A stretch of DNA of 64,000 nt from an uncultured Opitutia bacterium. Its GTDB lineage: Bacteria > Verrucomicrobiota > Verrucomicrobiia > Opitutales > Opitutaceae. The stretch lies in NCBI GenBank assembly GCA_903881475.1, contig CAIRTK010000055.1, positions 30,649 through 94,648 of the forward strand. Direction: 5' to 3'. The translations under genes were made by a program, and so were the position numbers. The first letter of the stretch is position 1. Every line of letters begins with the position of its first letter. Positions 10,433 to 18,749 of the stretch are shown piece by piece. The notes under the pieces were generated by a model, which made no database searches, had not been told where the DNA came from, and worked only from the letters and a program-made list of their open reading frames with translations.

Positions 10433-11689
10433 ATGTCCAAGAATTCCTCCACGCCGCTTTTTCCCACCACCCGCCGTGAATTCCTCCAGCTCTCGAGCCG
10501 CGGGATCGGGCTGCTGGCCTTCAGCCGGTTTGCTCCGGCCTTTCTCGTCAACTCTGCCCTCGCCTCGACCCCATCGCCCGAAACCGGCCGGTCCATCCTC
10601 GTGCTTGTCCAGCTCGCCGGCGGCAACGACGGGCTGAACACCCTCGTGCCCTTCGAGGATTCCAATTATTACCGGCTCCGGCCTACCCTCGGCATTGCCA
10701 AGGAACGGGTGCTCCGCCTCAGCGATACCCATGGGCTCCATCCCTCCTGCGCCGCACTGGCCGGCCTCTTCCACGAGGGCAAACTCGCCATCGTCCAGAA
10801 CGTCGGCTACCCCAACCCCAACCGGAGCCACTTCCGTTCCACGGAAATCTGGGAGACCGCGAGCAGCAGCAACGAGTTTCTCGCCGACGGCTGGATCGGC
10901 CGCTTCATGGACAATGCCTGTGCGGGCCAGCCGGCCGGCGCTCACGATCCCGTCGGCATCCATCTCAGCAACGGCGTGCCGCAGTCCTTTCTCAGCGCCC
11001 ACGACCACCCGACCTTTGGTCTGCTACCCGGGGCGGGCAACCACCGCGAGAACGAGGAAAACCGCCGCCTGCTCGAATCCCTCGTCAGCCAGCCCGGGGC
11101 CGCGGAGAACGACAGCGCCACCTTTCTCAAGCACACGCTGATGGACTCGCTCGTCACAGAACGGAAAGTCCAGCAGGTCCTGGGCGGCTACCAGCCGTCC
11201 ACGCCATATCCCGGCAACGGCTTCGCGGCCTCGCTGCGCAACATCGCCGCGCTCATCGCCTCGGGCCTGCCCACGCGCGTCTATTTCGTCTCGCTCAGCG
11301 GATTCGACACGCACAGCAACCAGGCCAACCAGCAGGCCAGTCTGCTCACCACGCTCTCCACCGGACTCGCCGCCTTCCAGAAGGACCTGGAGCTGCACCG
11401 GCTCGACGGGCAGGTCGCCACCATGACGTTCTCCGAGTTCGGCCGACGCCCGAGCGAAAACCAAAGCCGCGGCACCGACCACGGCACCGCCGCGCCCCTC
11501 TTTGTCATGGGCTCGCGGATCAAGGGCGGCCTCCACGGCACCGCCCCGGCCCTCAACCTGGCACACAACCAGGACCTTACTTTCAGCACCGATTTCCGCA
11601 GCGTCTACGCCACCATGCTTGACCGCTGGCTGGGCTGCCCGTCCGCCGCGGTCCTCGGGTCAAAATTCACCAACCTGCCGATCGTCTGA
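10433..11689 (+). CDS. DUF1501 domain-containing protein, Tat-type export signal
   Basis: The 418-residue product begins with TRREFLQLSSRG followed by a hydrophobic stretch and ends the signal near NSALAST, a classical twin-arginine export signal. The body has VQLAGGNDGLNTLVP, a characteristic DUF1501 (sulfatase-like fold) start. It also has GLHPSC, a FSEFGRRPSEN segment and GTDHGTAAPLFVMG towards the end, where alkaline-phosphatase-like metal ligands are expected. It forms an operon with the DUF1800 gene just upstream. Export as a folded, probably metal-containing protein is inferred; the substrate is unknown. Confidence 0.92.
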   Translation: MSKNSSTPLFPTTRREFLQLSSRGIGLLAFSRFAPAFLVNSALASTPSPETGRSILVLVQLAGGNDGLNTLVPFEDSNYYRLRPTLGIAKERVLRLSDTHGLHPSCAALAGLFHEGKLAIVQNVGYPNPNRSHFRSTEIWETASSSNEFLADGWIGRFMDNACAGQPAGAHDPVGIHLSNGVPQSFLSAHDHPTFGLLPGAGNHRENEENRRLLESLVSQPGAAENDSATFLKHTLMDSLVTERKVQQVLGGYQPSTPYPGNGFAASLRNIAALIASGLPTRVYFVSLSGFDTHSNQANQQASLLTTLSTGLAAFQKDLELHRLDGQVATMTFSEFGRRPSENQSRGTDHGTAAPLFVMGSRIKGGLHGTAPALNLAHNQDLTFSTDFRSVYATMLDRWLGCPSAAVLGSKFTNLPIV

Positions 11690-11695
11690 GAGGTA

Positions 11696-11758
11696 GGGCG
11701 AATCCTCCGGAAGAACCGAACTCTGACCGCGTTGACGGCTCATCCGGAGGATTCGCCC
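11696..11758. repeat. Intergenic inverted repeat, 16-bp perfect arms
   Basis: The arms at 11696-11711 (GGGCGAATCCTCCGGA) and 11743-11758 are perfect reverse complements, with 31 bases between them. Flanking bases (GGTA before, CACCC after) extend the pairing partly. There is no T-tract, so it is not a canonical intrinsic terminator, although it lies between the convergent DUF1501 and ugd genes. It shares its GTAGGGCG outer end with the element at 53616-53695. Confidence 0.8.
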
Positions 11759-11808
11759 CACCCAACCGGCGTTGGCCAAAAGCCCCCAGCCCTGACGCTG
11801 TCTGCGCC

Positions 11809-13176
11809 TTATTTCCCGATGCCGTAGGTCCGGAAACCGAGGGCGGTCAGCTTCGTCAGGTCCAGGATGTTGCGGCCATCGAAGATGAAGGCCGGCTTGT
11901 GCATCGTCCCGAGGATCTTCGCGTAATCGAGTTTCTTGAATTCATCCCACTCCGTCACCACGGCGATCGCATGCGCCCCGTCGGCCGCCTCGTAGGCGCT
12001 CTTAGCCACCGTTAGGCGGGCGTCTTCCTTGCCCTTGCCGAGCACATCCCGGCGGATCTCGTCGACCGGCACCTGCGGGTCGTACACCACCACGTTCGCC
12101 TGTTCCGCCAGCAGGTCCCGGCAGACCGCGATGGCCGCCGACTCGCGCGTGTCATTGGTGTCCTTCTTGAAGGCAAAGCCCAGCACCGCGATTTTCTTGT
12201 CGGCCACCGTGTTGAAGAGCGCGCGCACGATCTTCGTCGCAAACCGGCGCTTCTGCCAGTCGTTCATCCTCACCACGCCGTCCCAGTAGGCTGCGACCTC
12301 CGGCAACCCGAAATGCTCGCAGAGATACACCAGGTTGAGGATATCCTTCTGGAAACAGGAGCCACCGAAGCCCACCGAGGCCTTCAGAAATTTCGGTCCG
12401 ATGCGCGAATCCTTGCCGATCGCATTGGCAACCTCGTCGACATCCGCCCCCGTGGCCTCGCATAACGCCGAGATGGAATTGATCGAGGAGATGCGCTGGG
12501 CGAGGAACGCGTTCGCCACCAGCTTTGACAGCTCGGACGACCAGAGATTCGTGGTGATGATGCGCTCGCGCGGCACCCACCGGGCATAGACGTCGACCAA
12601 GGTCTGCATCGCCTGCTCCCCGCCCGGCGTGCGTTCGCCGCCGATCAGCACGCGGTCGGGCATCTGCAGGTCCGCCACCGCCGTGCCTTCCGCGAGGAAT
12701 TCCGGGTTCGAGAGTACCTCGAATTTTATGCCGCGCGCGTTGGCGGCCAGGATGTCCTTGATCGTTTCCGCAGTCTTCACCGGGATCGTCGATTTTTCGA
12801 CGATGATCTTCGGACCCGTCGCCACCTCGGCGATCGTGCGGGCCACCGACTCGATGAAACGCAGGTCCGCAGCCCGGCCGGCCCCCACGCCATAGGTCTT
12901 CGTCGGGGTATTCACCGCCACGAAAATGATATCGGCTGCCTTGATGGCCCCGATCACATCGGTGGAAAAATGCAGGTTTTTGCCACGGGTCTGCTGCACG
13001 ACGTCATCGAGCCCCGGTTCGTAGATCGGCAGCGTGCCCGAATTCCAAGCGGCAATCCGGGTCGCGTTCATGTCCACGACTCTCACTTCGACATCCGGGG
13101 CCTTCAGGGCGATCATCGCCATGGTGGGACCACCGACATAACCGGCTCCGATGCAGCAAATTTTCATGCGAAACAT
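11809..13176 (-). CDS. ugd: UDP-glucose 6-dehydrogenase
   Basis: The enzyme oxidises UDP-glucose to UDP-glucuronate with NAD+, feeding polysaccharide or glycolipid synthesis. The 455-residue product has the NAD motif GAGYVGG at 10-16, VNTPTKTYG around 89-96, EFLAEGTA at 159-166 and the catalytic Cys274 in [10 protein letters not shown]. The wording [13 protein letters not shown] is closer to the animal and plant type than to the short bacterial Ugd form. The start was set at the ATG at 13174-13176 because GGGAGG lies 7 bases upstream on the coding strand; the in-frame GTG before it and the later ATG (MKICC) have worse spacing. Confidence 0.95.
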   Translation of the reverse strand: MFRMKICCIGAGYVGGPTMAMIALKAPDVEVRVVDMNATRIAAWNSGTLPIYEPGLDDVVQQTRGKNLHFSTDVIGAIKAADIIFVAVNTPTKTYGVGAGRAADLRFIESVARTIAEVATGPKIIVEKSTIPVKTAETIKDILAANARGIKFEVLSNPEFLAEGTAVADLQMPDRVLIGGERTPGGEQAMQTLVDVYARWVPRERIITTNLWSSELSKLVANAFLAQRISSINSISALCEATGADVDEVANAIGKDSRIGPKFLKASVGFGGSCFQKDILNLVYLCEHFGLPEVAAYWDGVVRMNDWQKRRFATKIVRALFNTVADKKIAVLGFAFKKDTNDTRESAAIAVCRDLLAEQANVVVYDPQVPVDEIRRDVLGKGKEDARLTVAKSAYEAADGAHAIAVVTEWDEFKKLDYAKILGTMHKPAFIFDGRNILDLTKLTALGFRTYGIGK

Positions 13177-13236
13177 CACTTTGCCTCCCGGCGGGGCAAA
13201 TCCAAGGACGATTTTGCGGCCCGCAGGTCTGGCCGC

Positions 13237-13271
13237 AAAAAAGCCCGGGCAGGACGGTGCCGGCCCGGGCT
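13237..13271 (-). terminator. Intrinsic terminator downstream of ftsH
   Basis: On the minus strand the sequence reads AGCCCGGGC, a 12-base loop, GCCCGGGCT, then a run of six T. It lies 17 bases after the ftsH stop codon and before the ugd gene, so it separates the two. Confidence 0.85.
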
Positions 13272-13287
13272 GAAAATCGTGCTCCGG

Positions 13288-15306
13288 TCAGGCCGGTGAG
13301 GGCGTGGGCGCCGGCAGCCCGTCGATCGCACCGGCACTCGCCGCCTTCTCGCTGGCCCGTTTCTCCATCGCCTTCGCGTCGCTCTTGCCCATGGCTTCGC
13401 GCACCACGGGTGACTGGATCTCGCCGTGCTTCAGGATTTCAAGGACATGCTTGCCCTCGATGGTCTCGTGCTCCAGCAGGGCCATCGCGATCTTGTCCAG
13501 CGCGGAGCGGTGCTCGGTGATGATCTGCTGCGAGCGCTTGTACTGGGTGCTGATGATCTCGCTGACCGCAGCGTCGATCCGGCGGGCCGTGTCCTCGCTG
13601 AGATGGGTGGACCGCGTGATATCGCGGCCCAGAAACACGGTGTCCTGATTCTCGCCAAGGGCCACGGGGCCCAGATCGCTCATCCCGTAGTCGCAGACCA
13701 TGGAACGGGCGACGCGGGTCGCGTGCTTGATGTCGCCATAGGCGCCATTGCTGATGTCGCCCGTCACCATTTCTTCGGCAATCCGGCCGCCCATCGCCAT
13801 CGCGATCTCATCGAGCAGCTTTTTCTTCGGCCGGGTCAGGATGTCCTTCGTGGGGAAATAAGTCGTGCTGCCGAGGCTCTGGCCCCGCGGGATGATGGTG
13901 ACCTTGTGCACCGGCACCGTGCCGTCATCGAGGATGGCCTGGACCACCGCGTGCCCGGCCTCGTGCCAGGCGATCAGCCGCTTCTCACCGTCGTCCATGA
14001 CGCGGCGGCGTTCGCGACCCCAGAGGACCTTGTCCCGGGCGTCGCCGATATCAACCATCTCGACCTTCTTCTTGTCGCGCCGGGCGGCGAGCAGCGCCGA
14101 CTCGTTGAGGAGATTCGCCAGCTCCGCGCCAGACAGGCCGGGCGTGCCGCGGGCAATGGACGCGAGGTCGACATTCTCGGCCAGGCTGATCTTGCGGGCA
14201 TGCACGCGCAGGATTTGTTCGCGGCCGACCAAGTCGGGAAGATCAACGTAGATCTGACGGTCAAAACGGCCTGGGCGCAGCAGCGCACTGTCGAGCACAT
14301 CGGGGCGGTTGGTCGCCGCGATGATGATGACCCCCTCGGTCGTGTCGAAGCCGTCCATCTCGACGAGGAGCGAGTTGAGTGTCTGCTCGCGCTCGTCGTT
14401 GCCGCCGCCAAGTCCGGCACCGCGCTGGCGGCCGACAGCGTCGATTTCGTCGATAAAGATGATGCACGGGGCGCTCTTGCGGCCCTGTTCGAACATGTCG
14501 CGCACGCGGCTCGCGCCGACGCCCACGAACATTTCCACGAAGTCGGATCCGGAGATACTGAAGAACGGCACGTCGGCCTCGCCCGCCACGGCCTTGGCCA
14601 GCAGCGTCTTGCCGGTGCCCGGGGGACCGACCATCAGGATGCCCTTCGGGATCTTGCCGCCCATCTTGGTGAACTTCTTCGGGTCCTTCAAAAATTCTAC
14701 CACCTCGCTGACCTCTTCCTTGGCCTCGTCGCAACCGGCGACGTCGGCAAAGGTGATCTTGTCCCGGTCCCGCGTCAGCAGCTTGGCCCGGCTCTTGCCG
14801 AAACTCAGCGCGCCCTTGCCCGCCTGCCGCAGCTGGCGGATGAACAGGAAATAAAGCAGCCCGATGATCAGCAGGAAAGGAATCACCTGGACGGCGATCG
14901 TCGAGAGCAGCGTCGTCGCCGGCTGCTCGGTGAAGGCCTTCGATTTCTGCAGGCGCTCGGAATTCGAGTCGGTCAGCCGGCCCGCCGCGCGGAACTGGTT
15001 GGTAACACCCCGGTCGCTTTCGAGCGAGCGGTCTTTCGTGGTCTCACCCGTGATGACGACCCAATCGCGGCCGCCGGACCCGTCCGGCCGGATGACGCCT
15101 TCGCGCACCTTGCCTTGCTCGGCCAGATCGACCACGTCCTGAATCTTCAGGGTCGCGGGCGAAGTAAGGCGGCCCGGGGCGAAGAAAAGGACGGAAATCG
15201 TCACCAGAACGATCACCAGCCAGATCACGAGCATCTTCGGCTGAAAACGATCCGGGGGCATGTTCTTGAGTGGACGGCGCTTCTTGTTGTTATCAGGGTC
15301 GGGCAT
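13288..15306 (-). CDS. ftsH: ATP-dependent zinc metalloprotease FtsH
   Basis: FtsH is a membrane-anchored AAA+ protease that degrades membrane and regulatory proteins. The 672-residue product has a TM helix at about 24-43, a periplasmic domain to about 130, a second TM at 133-156, Walker A GPPGTGKT at 227-234, Walker [10 protein letters not shown] near 282-290, and the zinc site HEAGH at 448-452. The basic N-terminus and the C-terminal Ala/Pro-rich tail are variable in the family. It follows tilS with a 46-base gap on the same strand. This resembles the tilS-hpt-ftsH order of other bacteria, but without hpt. Confidence 0.98.
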   Translation of the reverse strand: MPDPDNNKKRRPLKNMPPDRFQPKMLVIWLVIVLVTISVLFFAPGRLTSPATLKIQDVVDLAEQGKVREGVIRPDGSGGRDWVVITGETTKDRSLESDRGVTNQFRAAGRLTDSNSERLQKSKAFTEQPATTLLSTIAVQVIPFLLIIGLLYFLFIRQLRQAGKGALSFGKSRAKLLTRDRDKITFADVAGCDEAKEEVSEVVEFLKDPKKFTKMGGKIPKGILMVGPPGTGKTLLAKAVAGEADVPFFSISGSDFVEMFVGVGASRVRDMFEQGRKSAPCIIFIDEIDAVGRQRGAGLGGGNDEREQTLNSLLVEMDGFDTTEGVIIIAATNRPDVLDSALLRPGRFDRQIYVDLPDLVGREQILRVHARKISLAENVDLASIARGTPGLSGAELANLLNESALLAARRDKKKVEMVDIGDARDKVLWGRERRRVMDDGEKRLIAWHEAGHAVVQAILDDGTVPVHKVTIIPRGQSLGSTTYFPTKDILTRPKKKLLDEIAMAMGGRIAEEMVTGDISNGAYGDIKHATRVARSMVCDYGMSDLGPVALGENQDTVFLGRDITRSTHLSEDTARRIDAAVSEIISTQYKRSQQIITEHRSALDKIAMALLEHETIEGKHVLEILKHGEIQSPVVREAMGKSDAKAMEKRASEKAASAGAIDGLPAPTPSPA

Positions 15307-15352
15307 GGGAAATTGGATCAGGATGGGAAGGTGGATGTTCCCGTCTCATAAG

Positions 15353-16408
15353 TCAATTGGCCCGGCGGTGGAATCGGCGCGATTTTTTCCCGCTAAAGGC
15401 ATGGTGCAGCCGGCCATTTCCGATCACCGCAAATCCATCCGTCCCGAGACTTTGCCGGGTGGCGCGTCCGTGCATCACATCCTGCAGCAAGGTATCAAAG
15501 GCCTGGCGGGAAATCCTGACCGCTCCCGGCTGGACCAGCAGCCAGCGATGCAACGCCCGCCGCACCAAGGCCCGGGGCTTGCGGGCCAGCCTGTGCAAAT
15601 TCAGCGAGCCGTCCGCCCTCATTGGCCGCAGTTCCGTCAGCCACGCTTCCAGGGCCGCATCGTCCTCCTCCAGCAGTTCCCGCGACCGGGCCGCCCCGGC
15701 CAGTGCATCGCGCTCCGCGGCCTGCTGCCAGGCGGGCAGGACGTCGCGGCGCACGCGGTTGCGCAGATAGTAGCGACGCGCATTCGTCCCATCCTCCCGC
15801 CAGGTCGCGCCAGCCCGCCGCAGCGCTGCCACGATCTCCGATTTCTTTAACGTCAGCAGCGGACGCAAGTGCACCCGGGCCCGGGGCATGGCATGCACGG
15901 GCCGCGGAGCCGCCAGACCCGCCGTCCCGCTCCCGCGTGCCAGCCGCATAAAAATTGTCTCCGCAATGTCATCCTGCTGGTGGCCGCACCACAGCGCTCG
16001 CGCGTGCCGGTCGAAGAATGCATGCCGGGCGGTTCGCGCCTCCGCCTCGCTGGCCCCGGGGTGCGACTCCTTCCATTCGCCCTCGCTCAGTCTGACCCCC
16101 AGCGCCCGGCAGACCCGCCGGCAAAACCCGGCGTCCTTCCGCGATTCCGCCCCGCGTAGCCGGTGGTTGAAATGCAGCGCCCGCAGCTGCGCGCGGCGCT
16201 TGGGCCAGTGCGCCCAGACTAGCAGGAGCAGGCACAGGGAATCGGCGCCACCGGAGAACGCCACCGACCAGGTGCTCCTTCGGGACGAGGCCCGGGCCCA
16301 TGCCAGCACCGTCGGGTGCAGCCGGTCCGGCGGCAGCGCGCCGGCCAGTTTCGCGGCACAGTGCGCCCAGCGAACCCCGGCCGTGGCGCCTGCTCGTTTC
16401 CGGGTCAC
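15353..16408 (-). CDS. tilS: tRNA(Ile)-lysidine synthase
   Basis: TilS modifies C34 of the CAU-anticodon tRNA-Ile to lysidine, so that it reads AUA. The 351-residue product has the PP-loop SGGADS at 52-57, HFNHRLRG, the LWCGHQQDDIAET block and a RNRVRRDVLP segment, all typical. The GTG start overlaps the serS stop (GTGA), so translation is probably coupled. The C-terminal substrate-binding region is short and basic (KKSRRFHRRAN). The first 30 residues before the PP-loop are longer than in many homologues. Confidence 0.93.
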   Translation of the reverse strand: MTRKRAGATAGVRWAHCAAKLAGALPPDRLHPTVLAWARASSRRSTWSVAFSGGADSLCLLLLVWAHWPKRRAQLRALHFNHRLRGAESRKDAGFCRRVCRALGVRLSEGEWKESHPGASEAEARTARHAFFDRHARALWCGHQQDDIAETIFMRLARGSGTAGLAAPRPVHAMPRARVHLRPLLTLKKSEIVAALRRAGATWREDGTNARRYYLRNRVRRDVLPAWQQAAERDALAGAARSRELLEEDDAALEAWLTELRPMRADGSLNLHRLARKPRALVRRALHRWLLVQPGAVRISRQAFDTLLQDVMHGRATRQSLGTDGFAVIGNGRLHHAFSGKKSRRFHRRAN

Positions 16409-17676
16409 TGGAAGCTCAGGTACTCCTTGCCAAAATGCGGCACGAGCGCCGGCGGAAGCTTCACCCGGCCGTCGGGCTGGAGGTTATTCTCAAGGATCGC
16501 CGCGAGCACGCGGGGCACCGCCAGGCCCGAGCCGTTGATCGTGTGGACCAGCTCGGGTTTGCCCGATTCCTTTGACCGGAACCGGATCTGCGCCCGGCGT
16601 GCCTGGAACGCCTCGAAATTCGAGCAGCTCGAGACCTCGAGCCAGCGCTTCTGGCCCGCGCCCCAGACTTCGAGGTCGTATTTCTTCGCCTGCGCAAAGC
16701 CCAGGTCGCCGCCGCACATCAGCAGCACGCGGTACGGCAGGTCGAGCTTGCGCAGCAGCCGCTCGGCGTCGTCGCGCAGCTTGTCCAGCTCGTCATAGCT
16801 CGTCGCGGGATGCACCCATTTCAACAGCTCAACCTTGTCAAACTGGTGCACGCGGTTGAGCCCGCGCACATCCTTGCCGTAGCTGCCGGCCTCGCGGCGG
16901 AAGCACGGCGTGTAAGCGCAGCGGTAAACGGGCAGCGCCGCTTCCTCCAGGATCTCGTCGCGGTAGAAATTCGTCAGCGGCACTTCCGCCGTCGGCACGG
17001 CAAACAGCCGGTCCGGCGTGGTCTCGTACATCTGGCCCTCTTTGTCCGGCAGCTGGCCCGTCGCCGTGGCACTGGCCGCGTTGACGAAAATCGGCGGGCT
17101 GACCTCGGTGTAGCCGGCCTTGCCGTTCTCCTCCAAGAAAAATTGCAGCAGCGCCCGCGCGAGCCGGGCGCCGTCGCCGATGAGAAACGGGAAGCCCGCG
17201 CCCGTCACTTTCGCGCCGCGCGCAAAGTCAAACAGCCGCTCAAATCCGGGGATCTCCCAATGCGGCAGCGCATGCGGCCGGGGTTCCTCGTGCGAGCCGT
17301 GCAGCGAAAACACGACGTTCTCCTCCGGCGTGCGGCCTTCCGGCACACTGGCGTGCGGCAGGTTCGGGACCGAGAGCATCGCCTGGCGGAATTTCTCCTC
17401 CGTTTCCTTGAGCTGCGCGTCCCGTTCCTTCAGCTGGGCCGACACTGCCTTCATTTCGGTCACTTTCGCAATGAACTCCGGCGACCCCTTCGGCAGCGCG
17501 GCCATCGCGGTGTTGGCGCTTTTCTGCGCCGCGCGGAGCGCCTCGACCTCCTGCAGCTGCGTGCGCCACGCCTGGTCGATCGCCAGCACGGCGTCGAGGT
17601 CGACATCGAGGTGTTTCTTGGCAATCGCGGCGCGGACCAGGCCGGGCGATTCACGGAGCAATTTGGGGTCAAGCAT
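16405..17676 (-). CDS. serS: Seryl-tRNA synthetase
   Basis: SerS charges tRNA-Ser. The 423-residue product has the N-terminal helical arm (coiled coil, about residues 30-105), motif 2 as CFRREAGSYGKDVRGLNRVH, the EVSSCSNFEAFQARR block and motif 3 as NGSGLAVPRVLAAILENN. The length is standard. It is directly followed by tilS with a 4-base overlap. The heptosyltransferase gene ends 11 bases before its start on the same strand, so a four-gene minus-strand unit (GT9-serS-tilS-ftsH) is likely. Confidence 0.97.
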   Translation of the reverse strand: MLDPKLLRESPGLVRAAIAKKHLDVDLDAVLAIDQAWRTQLQEVEALRAAQKSANTAMAALPKGSPEFIAKVTEMKAVSAQLKERDAQLKETEEKFRQAMLSVPNLPHASVPEGRTPEENVVFSLHGSHEEPRPHALPHWEIPGFERLFDFARGAKVTGAGFPFLIGDGARLARALLQFFLEENGKAGYTEVSPPIFVNAASATATGQLPDKEGQMYETTPDRLFAVPTAEVPLTNFYRDEILEEAALPVYRCAYTPCFRREAGSYGKDVRGLNRVHQFDKVELLKWVHPATSYDELDKLRDDAERLLRKLDLPYRVLLMCGGDLGFAQAKKYDLEVWGAGQKRWLEVSSCSNFEAFQARRAQIRFRSKESGKPELVHTINGSGLAVPRVLAAILENNLQPDGRVKLPPALVPHFGKEYLSFQ

Positions 17677-17687
17677 GGCGAAAGGGA

Positions 17688-18653
17688 TTAACGGCTCTTT
17701 TCAAAACGGGCGCGGGCGCGCTGGAACCGCGCATAGACATCCTTAGCCGACAGGAGCTTGAGGTCGCCGACCGGGGCCTGCACGACAAAGTTGGTCGGGC
17801 TGGTCAGCGGATACGGGCCGAACAGCCGTGGATCGGTCGGGCCGAAGATGCCCAGCGTCTTTACGCCCAGCGCCGCCGCCAGGTGCATCGGACCGCTGTC
17901 GTTGGTGATGACCCAGTCCGCCCGCTTGATGAGCGCCGGGAGCGAAACGAGGCTGGTGTTGGCCGTGAGGTTGAGGAATTGCTCCGCCGGGTAGGCATTG
18001 CGGTCCGCCACCCGGTTGTTGCCGGCCCAGATGACCTTGCGCGTGCGGTTCTCGCGGAGGATCATCTCCGTCAGCTGCTTGAACCCGCCCCAGCATTTCT
18101 CTGCCCGGCGGCTGTCGGGAAACATCAGGAACGGCTTCGCGCCACCGCGGCCGTCGGCGAAGCTTAGGTTCAGCGCATCCGTTTCGCGGAATTTCAGGCT
18201 TCCGCGCAGCTCGGGCTTGGCCCCCAGCACCGGGCAGAACTGCAGCAGGATCTCCACGGCGTGGCTGCGCCGTCCGTCGGGCGGCAGCGGCACCTTTTCG
18301 TCGTAGAACATGCCCGCCCACTCCCGCGCATCGCTGCGGCCGACTTTTCTCTTGGCGTGCGCCCGCGACGTCATCAGGCCCGTGCGAAGCAGGCCTTGGA
18401 AGTCGAATACGTAGTCGAACTTCGTGCGCCGCACCTCGCGCATGAGCTTAAGAAAGCCCTTCGCACCCGCGTTGCGCTCAAACACATAGACCTGGTCCAC
18501 CGCCTCGCAGGCCCGCACGATCGGCGCGAAGATGTCGCGGACGATCCAGGAGATGCGCAGCCCCTCGCGCTGGGCCTTGAGCGACGTCGCCACCTGCAGG
18601 CCGTGCACGATGTCGCCGAGCGAGGAGGGTTTGATGATGAGGAGTTCGGTCAT
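17688..18653 (-). CDS. Glycosyltransferase family 9 (heptosyltransferase-like)
   Basis: The 321-residue product begins MTELLIIKPSSLGDIVHGL, the GT9 N-terminal signature (KPSSLGDVVH), and has TNDSGPMHLAAALG near 250-263 and IFGPTDP shortly after, the ADP-heptose-binding C-terminal motifs. It resembles WaaC-type heptosyltransferase I, which adds the first heptose to lipid A-Kdo2, but the acceptor cannot be read from sequence. It is divergent from the acyltransferase/GT9 fusion gene at 18750, which fits a joint role in lipopolysaccharide core assembly. Confidence 0.88.
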   Translation of the reverse strand: MTELLIIKPSSLGDIVHGLQVATSLKAQREGLRISWIVRDIFAPIVRACEAVDQVYVFERNAGAKGFLKLMREVRRTKFDYVFDFQGLLRTGLMTSRAHAKRKVGRSDAREWAGMFYDEKVPLPPDGRRSHAVEILLQFCPVLGAKPELRGSLKFRETDALNLSFADGRGGAKPFLMFPDSRRAEKCWGGFKQLTEMILRENRTRKVIWAGNNRVADRNAYPAEQFLNLTANTSLVSLPALIKRADWVITNDSGPMHLAAALGVKTLGIFGPTDPRLFGPYPLTSPTNFVVQAPVGDLKLLSAKDVYARFQRARARFEKSR

Positions 18654-18701
18654 GATCGCGCGCGGCCGGGCCAGAATCTGCTTTTAACCGCCGGGCCGCA
18701 T

Positions 18702-18733
18702 CGTTTGATGCAGTTTGACGTTCAGATCAAACG
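18702..18733. promoter_or_regulatory. Inverted repeat in the divergent promoter region
   Basis: CGTTTGAT at 18702-18709 and ATCAAACG at 18726-18733 are perfect reverse complements, 16 bases apart, in the 96-base gap between two divergent LPS-type genes. It could be an operator shared by both. No -35/-10 pair could be assigned with confidence. Confidence 0.35.
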
Positions 18734-18749
18734 CTAATCCGTCAACCTC

